From positions 1 to 64,000 of the forward strand of contig JAMPUU010000023.1 in the NCBI GenBank assembly GCA_030144965.1: DNA of 64,000 nucleotides, written 5' to 3'. Below, piece after piece: positions 54,296-62,466 of the stretch. The DNA comes from Nitrospira sp. BO4. Lineage in GTDB: Bacteria > Nitrospirota > Nitrospiria > Nitrospirales > Nitrospiraceae. A program made the position numbers and the translations under genes. Below the pieces are notes generated by a model. The model was not told the DNA's origin. It made no database searches and was given only the letters and a program-made list of their open reading frames with translations. Every line of letters begins with the position of its first letter. Within the stretch, counting starts at the first letter, position 1.

Positions 54296-55504
54296 ATGGT
54301 CACTCTGCAGTCGATTGAAGCCGCCGCCTGTCGCATTCGACACTCGATCTATGAATCTCCGCTGGTCCACTCGAAAACGCTGTCCCGACTGACCGGCAAT
54401 TCCATTTACCTCAAGCTGGAAAATCTGCAGATGACCGGGTCTTTCAAGGAGCGCGGTGCACTGAATCGCATCCTGACAATGACCGAGGACGAACGGCGAG
54501 TGGGTGTCATTGCGGCCTCAGCCGGGAATCATGGCCAAGGCGTGGCCTATCACGCGACGCAGCACCACATCCCCGCCCAAATTTGGATGCCGCGATCAAC
54601 GCCCCTCATCAAGCTCTCCGCGACTCGTTCGTACGGGGCAGAGGTCGTTCTTCACGGCAATAGTTATGACGAAGCTTGTGAGGCAGCCGTGGAAGCAAGT
54701 ATCGAAAGGAAGGCGACGTTCATTCATCCCTTCGATGACGTGGCAGTCATTGCCGGACAAGGAACGATTGGCATAGAGCTGCTGGCGCAGAATCCGGCGC
54801 TGGATGTGATTGTCGTGCCGGTCGGAGGCGGTGGGTTGATCGGCGGCGTGGCCTGCGCGGTCAAGAGCCGAAGCGCTCAGATTGAGATCATCGGTGTCCA
54901 GACAGCACGCTTGCCTTCGATGAGAGCTGCCCTTGAAGGCGAAGAGCCCGTTGGCGTTCCCGCGCAATCGACTCTCGCCGATGGAATTGCGGTGCGCAGA
55001 GCGGGCACACGCACGTTGCCGCTCGTGAAAAAATATGTCGATGGCATTGTGACGGTCGACGAAGACGACATTGCGGCGGCAATCCTGCTCTTATTGGAAG
55101 GTGAGAAAACCGTAGCGGAGGGTGCTGGTGCCATTGCCCTCGCCGCGGTCCTACAAGGCAAAATGGGCCATCGTGGGAAAAACATCGCGGTGCTGGTGTC
55201 CGGCGGCAATGTTGATGTGAACCTATTGGCGAGAATCATTGAGCAAGGCATGGTTCGGGACGGACGACGCTTGCGTCTTCGGGTCCTTCTTCCAGACTAT
55301 CCTGGTGCGTTAGAAGGCCTGGCCTCGATGATCGCCAAGACGGGGGCCAATATCGTGGAGACGTCGTATAACCGTGCTCACTATGGAGTCAGTTTGAACG
55401 AAGCGGCGATCGATATTACGATGGAAACTCGTGGACGCGATCATGCGGCGGAACTCTTGGCTGCCCTGCAGGGCTCTGATTACGAATTCAGTGTGGTCGA
55501 GTAG
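54296..55504 (+). CDS. ilvA: threonine ammonia-lyase
   Basis: 402 aa from MVTLQSIEAAACRIRHSIYE (SD aaagga). PLP Lys51 in TGSFKERGALNR; SAGNHGQGVAYHA; the PLP phosphate loop VGGGGLIGGVA; EGAGAIALAA. Residues about 325-402 (RLRLRVLLPDYPGALEGLASMIAKTGANIVE...) are an ACT-like domain, as in the shorter regulated enzymes. It deaminates threonine to 2-oxobutanoate, first step to isoleucine. Lies alone in accessory DNA behind a leader peptide and attenuator. Confidence 0.95.
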   Translation: MVTLQSIEAAACRIRHSIYESPLVHSKTLSRLTGNSIYLKLENLQMTGSFKERGALNRILTMTEDERRVGVIAASAGNHGQGVAYHATQHHIPAQIWMPRSTPLIKLSATRSYGAEVVLHGNSYDEACEAAVEASIERKATFIHPFDDVAVIAGQGTIGIELLAQNPALDVIVVPVGGGGLIGGVACAVKSRSAQIEIIGVQTARLPSMRAALEGEEPVGVPAQSTLADGIAVRRAGTRTLPLVKKYVDGIVTVDEDDIAAAILLLLEGEKTVAEGAGAIALAAVLQGKMGHRGKNIAVLVSGGNVDVNLLARIIEQGMVRDGRRLRLRVLLPDYPGALEGLASMIAKTGANIVETSYNRAHYGVSLNEAAIDITMETRGRDHAAELLAALQGSDYEFSVVE

Positions 55505-55670
55505 GCGATGGCTCAGTGAATATTCTGAACGAGAGAAAGCAAAAATGACGGTACGTTGCTTACATCGCCAACATGGGCACCAATCGTCTTTGACTAGTTC
55601 ATGCTTCAGGCTTCGACTATTTCAAAGATGACGATACCCCGATGACTGCCAACAAAGCATTCTGGTGTTG

Positions 55671-56606
55671 TCATGGAAGGAGTGAAATGGTCTCCTTGAG
55701 TAGGCTGGCATGAACGACCACAGCGAGCTTCACGGGGTATTGCTGGGTTCGCTCGGGAAAGAGCTCTCTGACAATTTGGCTGGTTTGAACCTGCTGGATC
55801 AGCACACCTACGATGAATCGGTTGGTCTGACCGAGATGAGTGGCTTGGTTATACGTACGGTTATGATCTACAAAATAGACCGGTCCTCCACTATTACCGC
55901 CGAAGACTTCGAAATCCATCATAAATGTCTTTGTTTTGTTTGTTGGGATCAAAGGATAGGACGCGATTTTACCACTACGCAATATAGGAAAGCCCTCGCC
56001 ATTTGACTCAAAACCTAATGGATAACCGAGGGAATACAGGGTATCGCCTGGATGGATTTCATAGCGACGCAGCATGTCATCATCCGCCAACAGCGACGTA
56101 TCTAAGTGCCTAGATATTGCGGATACCGCGGCAGATGGTAAACGAACATACATGACAGCGATATCCGCCTTCGGATGTTTAGTCCAAAGTGGCTCGCCCT
56201 TGTTTTTTATCGGAAGAGCAAATGGGACACGTGTCCACTCATTTCCTTCCGCTTTCTGGCGGAGATGAAGTGTGGCGAAATCCTCCACAATATCGGCCAA
56301 CACATGCGCGGCGGTCACAAGCACGATGCGGAGGTCAGGCTTGTCCCCCCTTTGATTGCCAATGAGGAAAACTGTGCCAGTAACAATCCCACCCTTGCCC
56401 TTCCCTTCGAGTCGGAAGGTATTCTCCATCAGGATCGTGTTGAGATCATCGATTGGTCGTACACTTTCATCCTCGGCATGAAGCAAAGGTTCCGACACGG
56501 GTATGGCTAGCAGGAGAAGGACCAGTACCGAGGTTAATACACGAGATCTTTGCCGAAGTGCCATTAACCAATAGCGCCACCCTTCCTCTCCTTCTTTGGT
56601 ACTCAA
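55671..56606 (-). CDS. exported trypsin-like serine protease
   Basis: 311 aa; membrane anchor or signal at residues 22-42 (VLTSVLVLLLLAIPVSEPLL). Catalytic triad visible: His in VLVTAAHVLAD, Asp in KADIAVMYV, Ser in VFGGNSGGPVYF. No PDZ domain follows, so not DegP-like in full. Likely periplasmic. The C-terminus SLLKETISLLP resembles an amphipathic tail. Confidence 0.85.
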   Translation of the reverse strand: MSTKEGEEGWRYWLMALRQRSRVLTSVLVLLLLAIPVSEPLLHAEDESVRPIDDLNTILMENTFRLEGKGKGGIVTGTVFLIGNQRGDKPDLRIVLVTAAHVLADIVEDFATLHLRQKAEGNEWTRVPFALPIKNKGEPLWTKHPKADIAVMYVRLPSAAVSAISRHLDTSLLADDDMLRRYEIHPGDTLYSLGYPLGFESNGEGFPILRSGKIASYPLIPTNKTKTFMMDFEVFGGNSGGPVYFVDHNRTYNQATHLGQTNRFIVGVLIQQVQTSQIVRELFPERTQQYPVKLAVVVHASLLKETISLLP

Positions 56607-56622
56607 GTGCCGGTGCCTCCCT

Positions 56623-56832
56623 TTAAAATGAGAACCTAATGGCTCTAGTCTGAATCGCTTCTATCCCACATTCTTTGTCATGTATCGCTCGCTTCTCAAA
56701 CGTCAGTTTGACTTTCACTGAGCACACATCGCTCAGGTTCCGCGGAAGATTGCCATGGATTCTCGAGCTACAGGAAGAGAGATGGGGGAGGGTTCCGATC
56801 CCATCACGGAGTCGTACTTTCCGAGGGCTCAT
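56623..56832 (-). CDS. small hypothetical protein (weak)
   Basis: 69 aa from MSPRKVRLRDGIGTLPHLSS. Contains DVCSVKVKLTFEKRAIHDKE. No SD strong enough to decide and no family recognised; may be a remnant beside the tRNA fragment. Confidence 0.3.
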   Translation of the reverse strand: MSPRKVRLRDGIGTLPHLSSCSSRIHGNLPRNLSDVCSVKVKLTFEKRAIHDKECGIEAIQTRAIRFSF

Positions 56833-57019
56833 GATGGAGAAACGACGATAGGGCCGTAGAATGTAGGCCACGGTTGAAGACCTTTATGGTGTGTGTGGGG
56901 GCGTATTGTAAGAGAGCGAATGTTCCAGGCGCAAGGAGTTGAGACCAGTCCCTGAGATGGGGTTCCCTTGATGAAGATCCACACGCAATATAACTTGCCG
57001 GAGTTACCAAAGGAGGGTG

Positions 57020-57064
57020 TGGAACCGGCGAGAGGAATCGAACTTCCAACCTGCGCTTTACAAA
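57020..57064 (-). other. tRNA-Thr 3' fragment (attachment-site scar)
   Basis: On the minus strand it reads from tttgtaaagcgcagg through gttcgattcctctcgccggttcca. That is the anticodon loop (TGT), T-arm and acceptor end with CCA of a tRNA-Thr-like gene, with the 5' half missing. Matches 59838-59882 at most positions. Confidence 0.75.
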
Positions 57065-57214
57065 TCACTGAAAGGGGATTGCTCAAGGCATTGACGATTT
57101 GGGCAATCCGTTCTCATTCCAACACGGGAGCACGAGAGGTGTTTCGCTTCTCTTCAGTCCCGATCATCCTGTTTCGCACTGATCTATAGCTGCCTAGACA
57201 CGCTAATAACACGC

Positions 57215-57295
57215 ACCTGCCATCCTCGAACCGGCGGACCTTCCACCGGCATAAGCAGGAGACCCATATGCGGTTTGTAGCATCACGACAAAGGA
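57215..57295. repeat. dispersed accessory repeat, copy f
   Basis: cgaaccggcggaccttccaccggcataagcaggagacccatatgcggtttgtagcatcacg aligns with 52455-52545 and 49431-49495. Between 57065 and 57459 nothing else is supported. Confidence 0.6.
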
Positions 57296-57459
57296 AAGCT
57301 ATGGTTTCTGTGGGAGAAAGTGCGCGCGTGTTCTAGCCAATGTGTATCCAAATGGCACATGTCATGAGATCACAATTTGATGAATGTTTATCCACATGCA
57401 GAGGGTGATGCATTTGATATGATTCACCTAGTCCTTCATAGTAGCAGTGAGCCCTCACT

Positions 57460-57993
57460 ATGAAACCAGAGCCTGGTCTCCATGAAACCTACGAGCATCT
57501 CCTGACCCTTTGGACATCCGGTGTCCGGGATTATCACAGTCTGCTATCCGATTACTTGACCGCCAATTCCATATTTGTGGCAGTGATCGGCCTCATGGTG
57601 TCTCGGGAATCTCTCGCGCTGCTCTTTACCGTCCTGATTCTGGTGCTCTCCATCTTTGGGGTGTTGCTCTGCTTGCAAATGGCGATTGTTCTTGGCCGTT
57701 TTTCTGGGCAAAACGCTCTGTGGGAGTGGCAATTGAGAGGGATTGAGCAAGACCCCGCGTGGGTCGAAAGCAAGCTGCTTACGAATGCCTACCTCCTGCA
57801 TGAAACGCAGCAGCCCATCGAAGATGCAAGAAATCAACCGCCTCGGTTTGAGCCTACATGGGCATTTCGTCAACATCGGCGATGGTGGGCGCACCGCGCC
57901 ATCAGCTTTCCATGGTTCTTTGGGCTGGTGTACAGCCTCTTTCTACTTTGGGCGATCACGCAACTGTTTGGGAAAGTCATGGCTGGATCATAA
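57460..57993 (+). CDS. membrane protein of unknown function
   Basis: 177 aa. Two adjacent hydrophobic segments (SIFVAVIGLMVSRESLALL, LILVLSIFGVLLCLQMAIVL) and a third at the C-terminus (FFGLVYSLFLLWAITQLF), with a cytoplasmic-like helical loop between (LWEWQLRGIEQDPAWVES). The RHYHSLLSDYL-like N-terminus resembles uncharacterised inner-membrane proteins. No partner gene. Confidence 0.7.
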   Translation: MKPEPGLHETYEHLLTLWTSGVRDYHSLLSDYLTANSIFVAVIGLMVSRESLALLFTVLILVLSIFGVLLCLQMAIVLGRFSGQNALWEWQLRGIEQDPAWVESKLLTNAYLLHETQQPIEDARNQPPRFEPTWAFRQHRRWWAHRAISFPWFFGLVYSLFLLWAITQLFGKVMAGS

Positions 57994-58169
57994 GAGCCAA
58001 CGACTGAGGTGTTAACGCAGAGGTTCAAGCGGGTGATATGCAACCAGAATTGGGCCTGGTGGTAGCGCCTTGCTTCAATATGCGACTGTCTTCCAGTCCC
58101 ACGTGGCCCTCGTTCACATCGATTCAGACCAGCCTGTCTGTTCCAGCAACACTGGGTTAACACCGGCTA

Positions 58170-58265
58170 CCCCTCCATGATCGGCACACCCCGCCACCGT
58201 CATTGGCTCAGGCACCATTTCCGCTTTGCAGCACCTCTTCAAAAGTGACCGTTACACCACCTGCC
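58170..58265. repeat. dispersed accessory repeat, copy g
   Basis: gatcggcacaccccgccaccgtcattggctcaggcaccatttccgctttgcagcacctc begins like 58818-58900 and ends like 50581-50662, linking both repeat subgroups. No gene in 57994-58413. Confidence 0.55.
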
Positions 58266-58413
58266 TCCAACTACCTGGCTGTACCCAACACGAGCTGGAG
58301 CATGCGCGCTAGGTAACTCATGCTATTGCGTTAGACCGAAGATGGTGAATATGCTGAACATACGGTCCTGATTTACCAGTACTCACCACTGAAAGTGAGA
58401 ATGGAGCGAACGC

Positions 58414-58788
58414 GTGGATTCACTGGTCACCTGGACAAAGGTCGTGTACGCCCTGCATGCGTTCAGCCTGCTGACCGGCATCATTGGCACCGCCACGGTG
58501 GTCGGCGCATTCCTCACCGGCTGGCCTTCGATCATCGCGGTCATTCTGAATTACATCAAGCGGAGCGAGGCGCGCGGGACCTGGCTTGAATCGCACTTTC
58601 GCTGGCAGATTCGAACGTTCTGGTTTGGACTGCTTTGGATCTCCCTATGCGTGGCTTTTATTATGGCAACCTTTGGGATCGGCCTCCTCTTCGTGTGGCT
58701 ACCGATCACTCTGGTCGGACTGTGGTTCGTATATCGCATCATTCGAGGCTGGGTCACTCTTGGCGACCGTCGGCCGATGTACGTGTGA
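58414..58788 (+). CDS. DUF4870-like membrane protein
   Basis: 124 aa, GTG start after tggagcg. Three hydrophobic segments: ALHAFSLLTGIIGTATVVGAFLTG, FWFGLLWISLCVAFIMATFGIGLLFVWLP and ITLVGLWFVYRIIRGW, with AVILNYIKRSEARGTWLESHFRWQIRTFW between. This ESHFRWQIRTFW loop is typical of small DUF4870-type proteins. Function unknown. Confidence 0.82.
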   Translation: MDSLVTWTKVVYALHAFSLLTGIIGTATVVGAFLTGWPSIIAVILNYIKRSEARGTWLESHFRWQIRTFWFGLLWISLCVAFIMATFGIGLLFVWLPITLVGLWFVYRIIRGWVTLGDRRPMYV

Positions 58789-58817
58789 GCTTGACGGCCT
58801 TCATGAGCACACGACTT

Positions 58818-58900
58818 CCCTCAGGATCGGCACACCCTGCCACGCCTCATGGGCTTGTGACTCTTTTAAGGTTTGCAACACCAGGACGAAATAAGGGGTA
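58818..58900. repeat. dispersed accessory repeat, copy h
   Basis: gatcggcacaccctgccacgcctcatgggcttgtgactcttttaaggtttgcaacaccagg; see copies a, d and g. Confidence 0.55.
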
Positions 58901-58914
58901 GGCGAGCTGAAGTC

Positions 58915-59490
58915 TCAACAGACTCTAAGCCACAGGCTTGTGTTCCCTGGCGTGAGGTCATTTGATGGGGGTTTCAAGGTCAGTGGCAGATTGTCCTTCA
59001 AGAAGCTTGAATGGTGGAATTCCATGTATGAATTAAAATACAAGATCTCAAACGATTTATTATATTGCAGAAAAGCCCTCATGAAGTAGCCTTCATTCCA
59101 CGCTCTGCCAAAATCAATCCATCTCTGAGGATACTCGAAGGGCCACAAGATGTCGTGAAAATGTACGATGACGCCTTTCTTTAAAGACGGGAGGAGTGTG
59201 AAAAGATTATGAAGAACATCGCTGCAAATCTTTCCAACATGTGAGGAATCGATAAAAAGGAAATCATTCTCACAGAGGTTGTCAAAATGGTCTACGCTCA
59301 CCATCTGAACCGGTTGTTTTATGATTTCACAGCGTTCGACATCTTTGTTCCGAAGTAGGCTTAGAAGCCGGTCTGGATAAGGCTCAATAAATGTAAATTG
59401 TACCTGTCCCCCAAAAACTTTCTCATCAGTGTCGAGCATTGCCGCAGACGAAAAGCCAGAGCCGATCTCCACTATTCGTCGAGGCGAGGG
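58915..59490 (-). pseudogene. class I SAM methyltransferase, 5'-truncated
   Basis: Retained part reads APSPRRIVEIGSGFSSAAML (motif I), TFIEPYPDRLLSLLR, NDFLFIDSSHVGKI, KKGVIVHFHDILWPFEYPQRW, KSFEILYFNSYMEFHH: a methyltransferase-24-like enzyme for sugars or small substrates. The N-terminal 80 or so residues expected before motif I are absent; upstream of about 59490 the frame runs antisense through zinc-ribbon gene Z3, whose start matches its paralogue Z4. The gene was cut by the junction. Confidence 0.7.
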
Positions 59491-59497
59491 CGCAATC

Positions 59498-59701
59498 ATG
59501 ACGATGACGGTTAAATACTGTCCGAAATGTTGTGATCGGTTGTCATTCACCGCACCTAGGAATGAAGACGAAATCAAATTTTACTGGGCCAAACTCCGAA
59601 GGCATGGGTCGGTTACTCGTCAGGGAATATGTGATTATTGTGGAGGGGAGGCCAACGTGACCAGTTATCCGGTGCCAGATTGGGTCACCCAAGTTGGATA
59701 G
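59498..59701 (+). CDS. zinc-ribbon microprotein Z3
   Basis: 67 aa from MTMTVKYCPKCCDRL. CPKC at residues 8-11 and CDYC near 45-48; PRNEDEIKFYWAKLRRHG between. Clear paralogue of Z4 (60789-60974): both share MTxTVxYCxxC, PRxExEIxFYxAxxR, Gx-CxxCG. The similarity starts at caatcATGACGA and stops upstream, placing a junction near 59490. SD weak. Confidence 0.65.
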   Translation: MTMTVKYCPKCCDRLSFTAPRNEDEIKFYWAKLRRHGSVTRQGICDYCGGEANVTSYPVPDWVTQVG

Positions 59702-59837
59702 AATTATCCAATGAGCTTCCGTAAGTGTCGATTTCGGTAGGTCTACCGCGCCTGAACCGGCCTAAGTGGTGTTTATCTGTCGGCGGAAATAGGGAGAGGC
59801 TTCGCCTGAAGAGCCGCTGGCACGCGCGAGCGAGGTG

Positions 59838-59882
59838 TGGAGCTGGCGAGAGGAATCGAACCTCCAACCTGCGGTTTACAAA
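59838..59882 (-). other. tRNA-Thr 3' fragment (attachment-site scar)
   Basis: Minus strand: tttgtaaaccgcaggttgga then ggttcgattcctctcgccag and ctcca. Anticodon loop with TGT, variable region, T-arm and CCA end of a tRNA-Thr-like gene, no 5' half. The DNA beyond its anticodon end does not continue the tRNA, as expected at an integration junction. Confidence 0.78.
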
Positions 59883-60371
59883 AGGCTTCCCCTGAGAATC
59901 CCCAACAACCTGAAGCCATAACGCAGGAGCCTGATTCGCCTGATTCACCAAGGGCATAGCTCCCGACTGCTCGTTGCATCCTGTTGCGTGGGATGTGAGG
60001 GGAGTGAGGGGCGACGGTGACACTTATGGTTACACCTTTATTTCGAACAGCTACCCAGCAGAAGACCCACCGGCCCTTTCGTCGCAGGCGGTATGACCAC
60101 CCTAGAGGACACCGACGACTAGCCATGTATTCACGGCGTTCCTACCACCAGACCCCCCCCGGGGTCTTCCCAAAACGATTTGCTCCCAAAAGGAAACCCC
60201 TCGTCCAAGGAGACCCCACTGCCAACCGCATCATTCAACAAGCAGGAGCCTGTCAGTGGGCTGAATCGATAAAGGGCTTAGAGCTTCCGCGACCGTGCGG
60301 GAGCCTGAGAAAGGTAAAAAGATCGCGCTAGGGCTTCGCCTCGCCATGTATCTGGGGGTTATATACCGAGG
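59883..60371. other. intergenic accessory DNA
   Basis: Holds the segment similar to 46488-46545 and a basic open frame (about 60125-60331, MYSRRSYHQTPPGVFPKRF...) without SD. No gene is supported. Confidence 0.45.
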
Positions 60372-60680
60372 TTACTTGTGGCTGCCGCTGCCAGCTTCTT
60401 TCTCATCCCGGGCATCGCGGGAATCTTTACCGGTCTGATTTTTTGACGCTCCCTGCTGCTGGGACGTGTCCTTTAAGCCGGACGTATCCCGTGACGGTTT
60501 GGTGTTTTTATCCTGGAACGTGGCCTCTTTCTCGTCTCTCGCGTCCCGTGACTCTGTATTGCCCTGTTGAGGAGAGCTTCCTTGTTTTCCCCGCTGCTGC
60601 TCCGCCTGCGCTGGACCATCGGGCAAACCCCATGCACACAGCACCGCCGAAACTATCAACGCACTAAAGATGGTTCTCAT
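60372..60680 (-). CDS. small secreted low-complexity protein
   Basis: 102 aa, AAAGGAG upstream. Signal peptide ends LPDGPAQAEQQ. The mature part is hydrophilic and disordered-looking, with the unit SRDARDEKEA twice (residues about 43-53 and 86-96). Probably periplasmic; function unknown. Confidence 0.72.
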   Translation of the reverse strand: MRTIFSALIVSAVLCAWGLPDGPAQAEQQRGKQGSSPQQGNTESRDARDEKEATFQDKNTKPSRDTSGLKDTSQQQGASKNQTGKDSRDARDEKEAGSGSHK

Positions 60681-60788
60681 ATCTGCTCTCCTTTTCTGTT
60701 TGATTGAACCCTAGGGTGGAGAAAGCCATCCTTTCACGGTAAAGCGACGATGACCCTGAAAATAGATCGTCTATGCATCACGACTGGG

Positions 60789-60974
60789 TCAGGCGAGAAA
60801 CCGATAGTACGTAAGGCTCTCCGTCCGCCCACATTTCTCGCACGATCCCTTCTGGATGACTGGACGAATCTGGCGCACGCTGGCCCGGTAGAATCGAATT
60901 TCATTTTCCGTCCTGGGACTCAACAGCGAGAGTAGGCCAGCACACCGCGAACAGTATCTAACCGTTGTCGTCAT
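60789..60974 (-). CDS. zinc-ribbon microprotein Z4
   Basis: 61 aa, AAAAGGAG upstream. MTTTVRYCSRCAGLLSLLSP, PRTENEIRFYRASVRQ, CEKCGRTESLTYY. CSRC and CEKC pairs form one zinc ribbon. Paralogue of Z3 in opposite orientation. Confidence 0.72.
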   Translation of the reverse strand: MTTTVRYCSRCAGLLSLLSPRTENEIRFYRASVRQIRPVIQKGSCEKCGRTESLTYYRFLA

Positions 60975-61193
60975 GATTGATTCTCCTTTTCAGTTCGTTG
61001 AGCTGACTCTTCTCTCGAGGAACTCCAGGCTAGTAGACCTTGATCGGGTGTAGTACTAGGAAAAAGACTAGATTTTCCCCCGTGTGGCCTCGAGAGACTG
61101 CGTTGGAACACTCAGAATTGGTTACGTACAGACCACTTGAGGAAGCTTCTCTATGCCTGGGAGGAGTCGGCGCGCACTTCAGAGAGAACGCGA

Positions 61194-61403
61194 TTAGTTG
61201 ATAGGCCCGTCGCTGGGCCCCGACGAATCAATCACCGAGTGAGCGGCTTCCAGCGCAGCGGCTTCGGCTTCATCACTCGAGGAGAAACTGCCAACGGCAT
61301 ACCCTGCGAGGGTGCTGATGGAGTATTCAGCCACCCATGTTCCATCCGGTTCCTGGCGGGGTCTCAGCTGTATCAACCGTCCACGATATGTGGTTTCCAT
61401 CAT
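61194..61403 (-). CDS. small-repeat-family protein P7
   Basis: 69 aa, MMETTYRGRLIQLRP. YRGRLIQLRPRQEPDGTWVAEY, GYAVGSFSSSDEAEAAALEA, HSVIDSSGP. Shortest member; the second Cys of the WxC block is Ala. SD weak (aaaaga). Confidence 0.7.
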   Translation of the reverse strand: MMETTYRGRLIQLRPRQEPDGTWVAEYSISTLAGYAVGSFSSSDEAEAAALEAAHSVIDSSGPSDGPIN

Positions 61404-61475
61404 CTGGTCTTTTCGTCGAGTGAAGGTTAATCCTACCTAGAAGTAAGTGACTGTGAGCATGTGCTTCCGCGCCCC

Positions 61476-61859
61476 TTAGTCATGAGGCACCGCTGGGGAA
61501 TGTGGCCTCTCCTCACTTTCGGCTGTAATACCCAGAAAACGCACCGGACGCTCACCAGCGAGATGCTCCGGAGTAATGACATAGGTCCCGAGCATACTGG
61601 GTATCCAGATATTCTTCGCCGTGGTCTCATTGAGTCCTGAAAACACATAGGCGAGCCCACCGACGATTCCACCGCCGATAGCAAATGCCGCCTTAAACGG
61701 GAAATAGAGGATCGTGGCGGCGGCTGCAGCCACTTCCATACCTACCCCGGGCGCCGTTCTTAACTGCGCATCGCCAGAGGAGGACTGGCTCCAGGCCGGA
61801 GCCGCAACCATCGTGCAGAAGGTGATGACCACAAGGAGAACCAAGAGTGGGATTCTCAT
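61476..61859 (-). CDS. exported glycine-rich membrane-associated protein
   Basis: 127 aa. Signal peptide ends PAWSQSS. A second hydrophobic Gly/Ala-rich segment (YFPFKAAFAIGGGIVGGLAYVFSG) and then IWIPSMLGTYVITPEHLAGERPVRFLG. This layout recurs in small envelope proteins of environmental bacteria. Function unknown. Confidence 0.7.
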   Translation of the reverse strand: MRIPLLVLLVVITFCTMVAAPAWSQSSSGDAQLRTAPGVGMEVAAAAATILYFPFKAAFAIGGGIVGGLAYVFSGLNETTAKNIWIPSMLGTYVITPEHLAGERPVRFLGITAESEERPHSPAVPHD

Positions 61860-61909
61860 GTGAAGCGCGTGTTCCTTTCGTCCATCACATCAAATTGTAA
61901 GACCATGAC

Positions 61910-62201
61910 TCAATTATCACGCTGCAGCGTCGTGGTATGGCCTTGGTCCGTCACATAGGCTTTGACCAGGTCCCCCAGCCTTACAGCATCCAACTTCGTG
62001 CTCTTGTCGACATGAATCCTATAATGTTTCCCGTCGCTATCCTTGATGGAGAAATACTCGCCCTCAATGCCAATTAAGGTCCCTTTGATCGTATCTTTGG
62101 TCAGACGTTCTTTAAATGGTCGGACTGGCTTCTTTCTCCGCCATGAAATCGGCGGCATAGGTCACGCCGAGTCCGGAGGCCAGTAGTCCCACGACAACCA
62201 T
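61910..62201 (-). pseudogene. small exported OB-like protein, frameshifted
   Basis: ATG 62201 opens a signal peptide (VVVGLLASGLGVTYAADF) that reaches KEASPTI and a stop; the body (KERLTKDTIKGTLIGIEGEY..., HYRIHVDKST, LGDLVKAYVTDQG) is in another frame to 61910. Removing one T opposite 62114-62116 would join them as SPTIKERLTKD. A better-spaced SD (GGGAGG) sits before an ATA at 62222, seven codons upstream in frame, suggesting the original start codon is also lost. Similar to 49503-49913. Confidence 0.65.
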
Positions 62202-62466
62202 GGATAATAATCCTGTTTTTATAGAGCCTCCCTGTTAGTTGTAAGTATCTTCGCATAGGCCAAACAATTCTGGAGCTGGGAAGACACCTCGGAGCAAGAG
62301 GGCGAAAGACGGATCCAACATCCTTTCCACATAGTGTGACCCGCCCGCGTTTCAGTCGTGCGTCCTATGCCTTTTCCCAGTTCTGGAATTCCTTTCCGCC
62401 TCGTAGGATTAGATCAGCAAACGCAATCATCAGTTCATGCTCTAGATGATGAAGGAGGACGAGAGG

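Noticed and set aside
57388..57396. Perfect DnaA box TTATCCACA
   Set aside because: A single box without a cluster, AT-rich unwinding region or dnaA/dnaN nearby; expected by chance.
59773..60126. Minus-strand frame containing CKPQVGGSIPLASS
   Set aside because: This is the translation of the tRNA-Thr 3' fragment, a known false-protein pattern, not a gene. The same holds for the frames over 57020-57064.
44371..62000. CRISPR array or complete insertion sequence in the accessory region
   Set aside because: Repeats are degenerate and unevenly spaced; no transposase, Cas or recombinase catalytic motifs were found.
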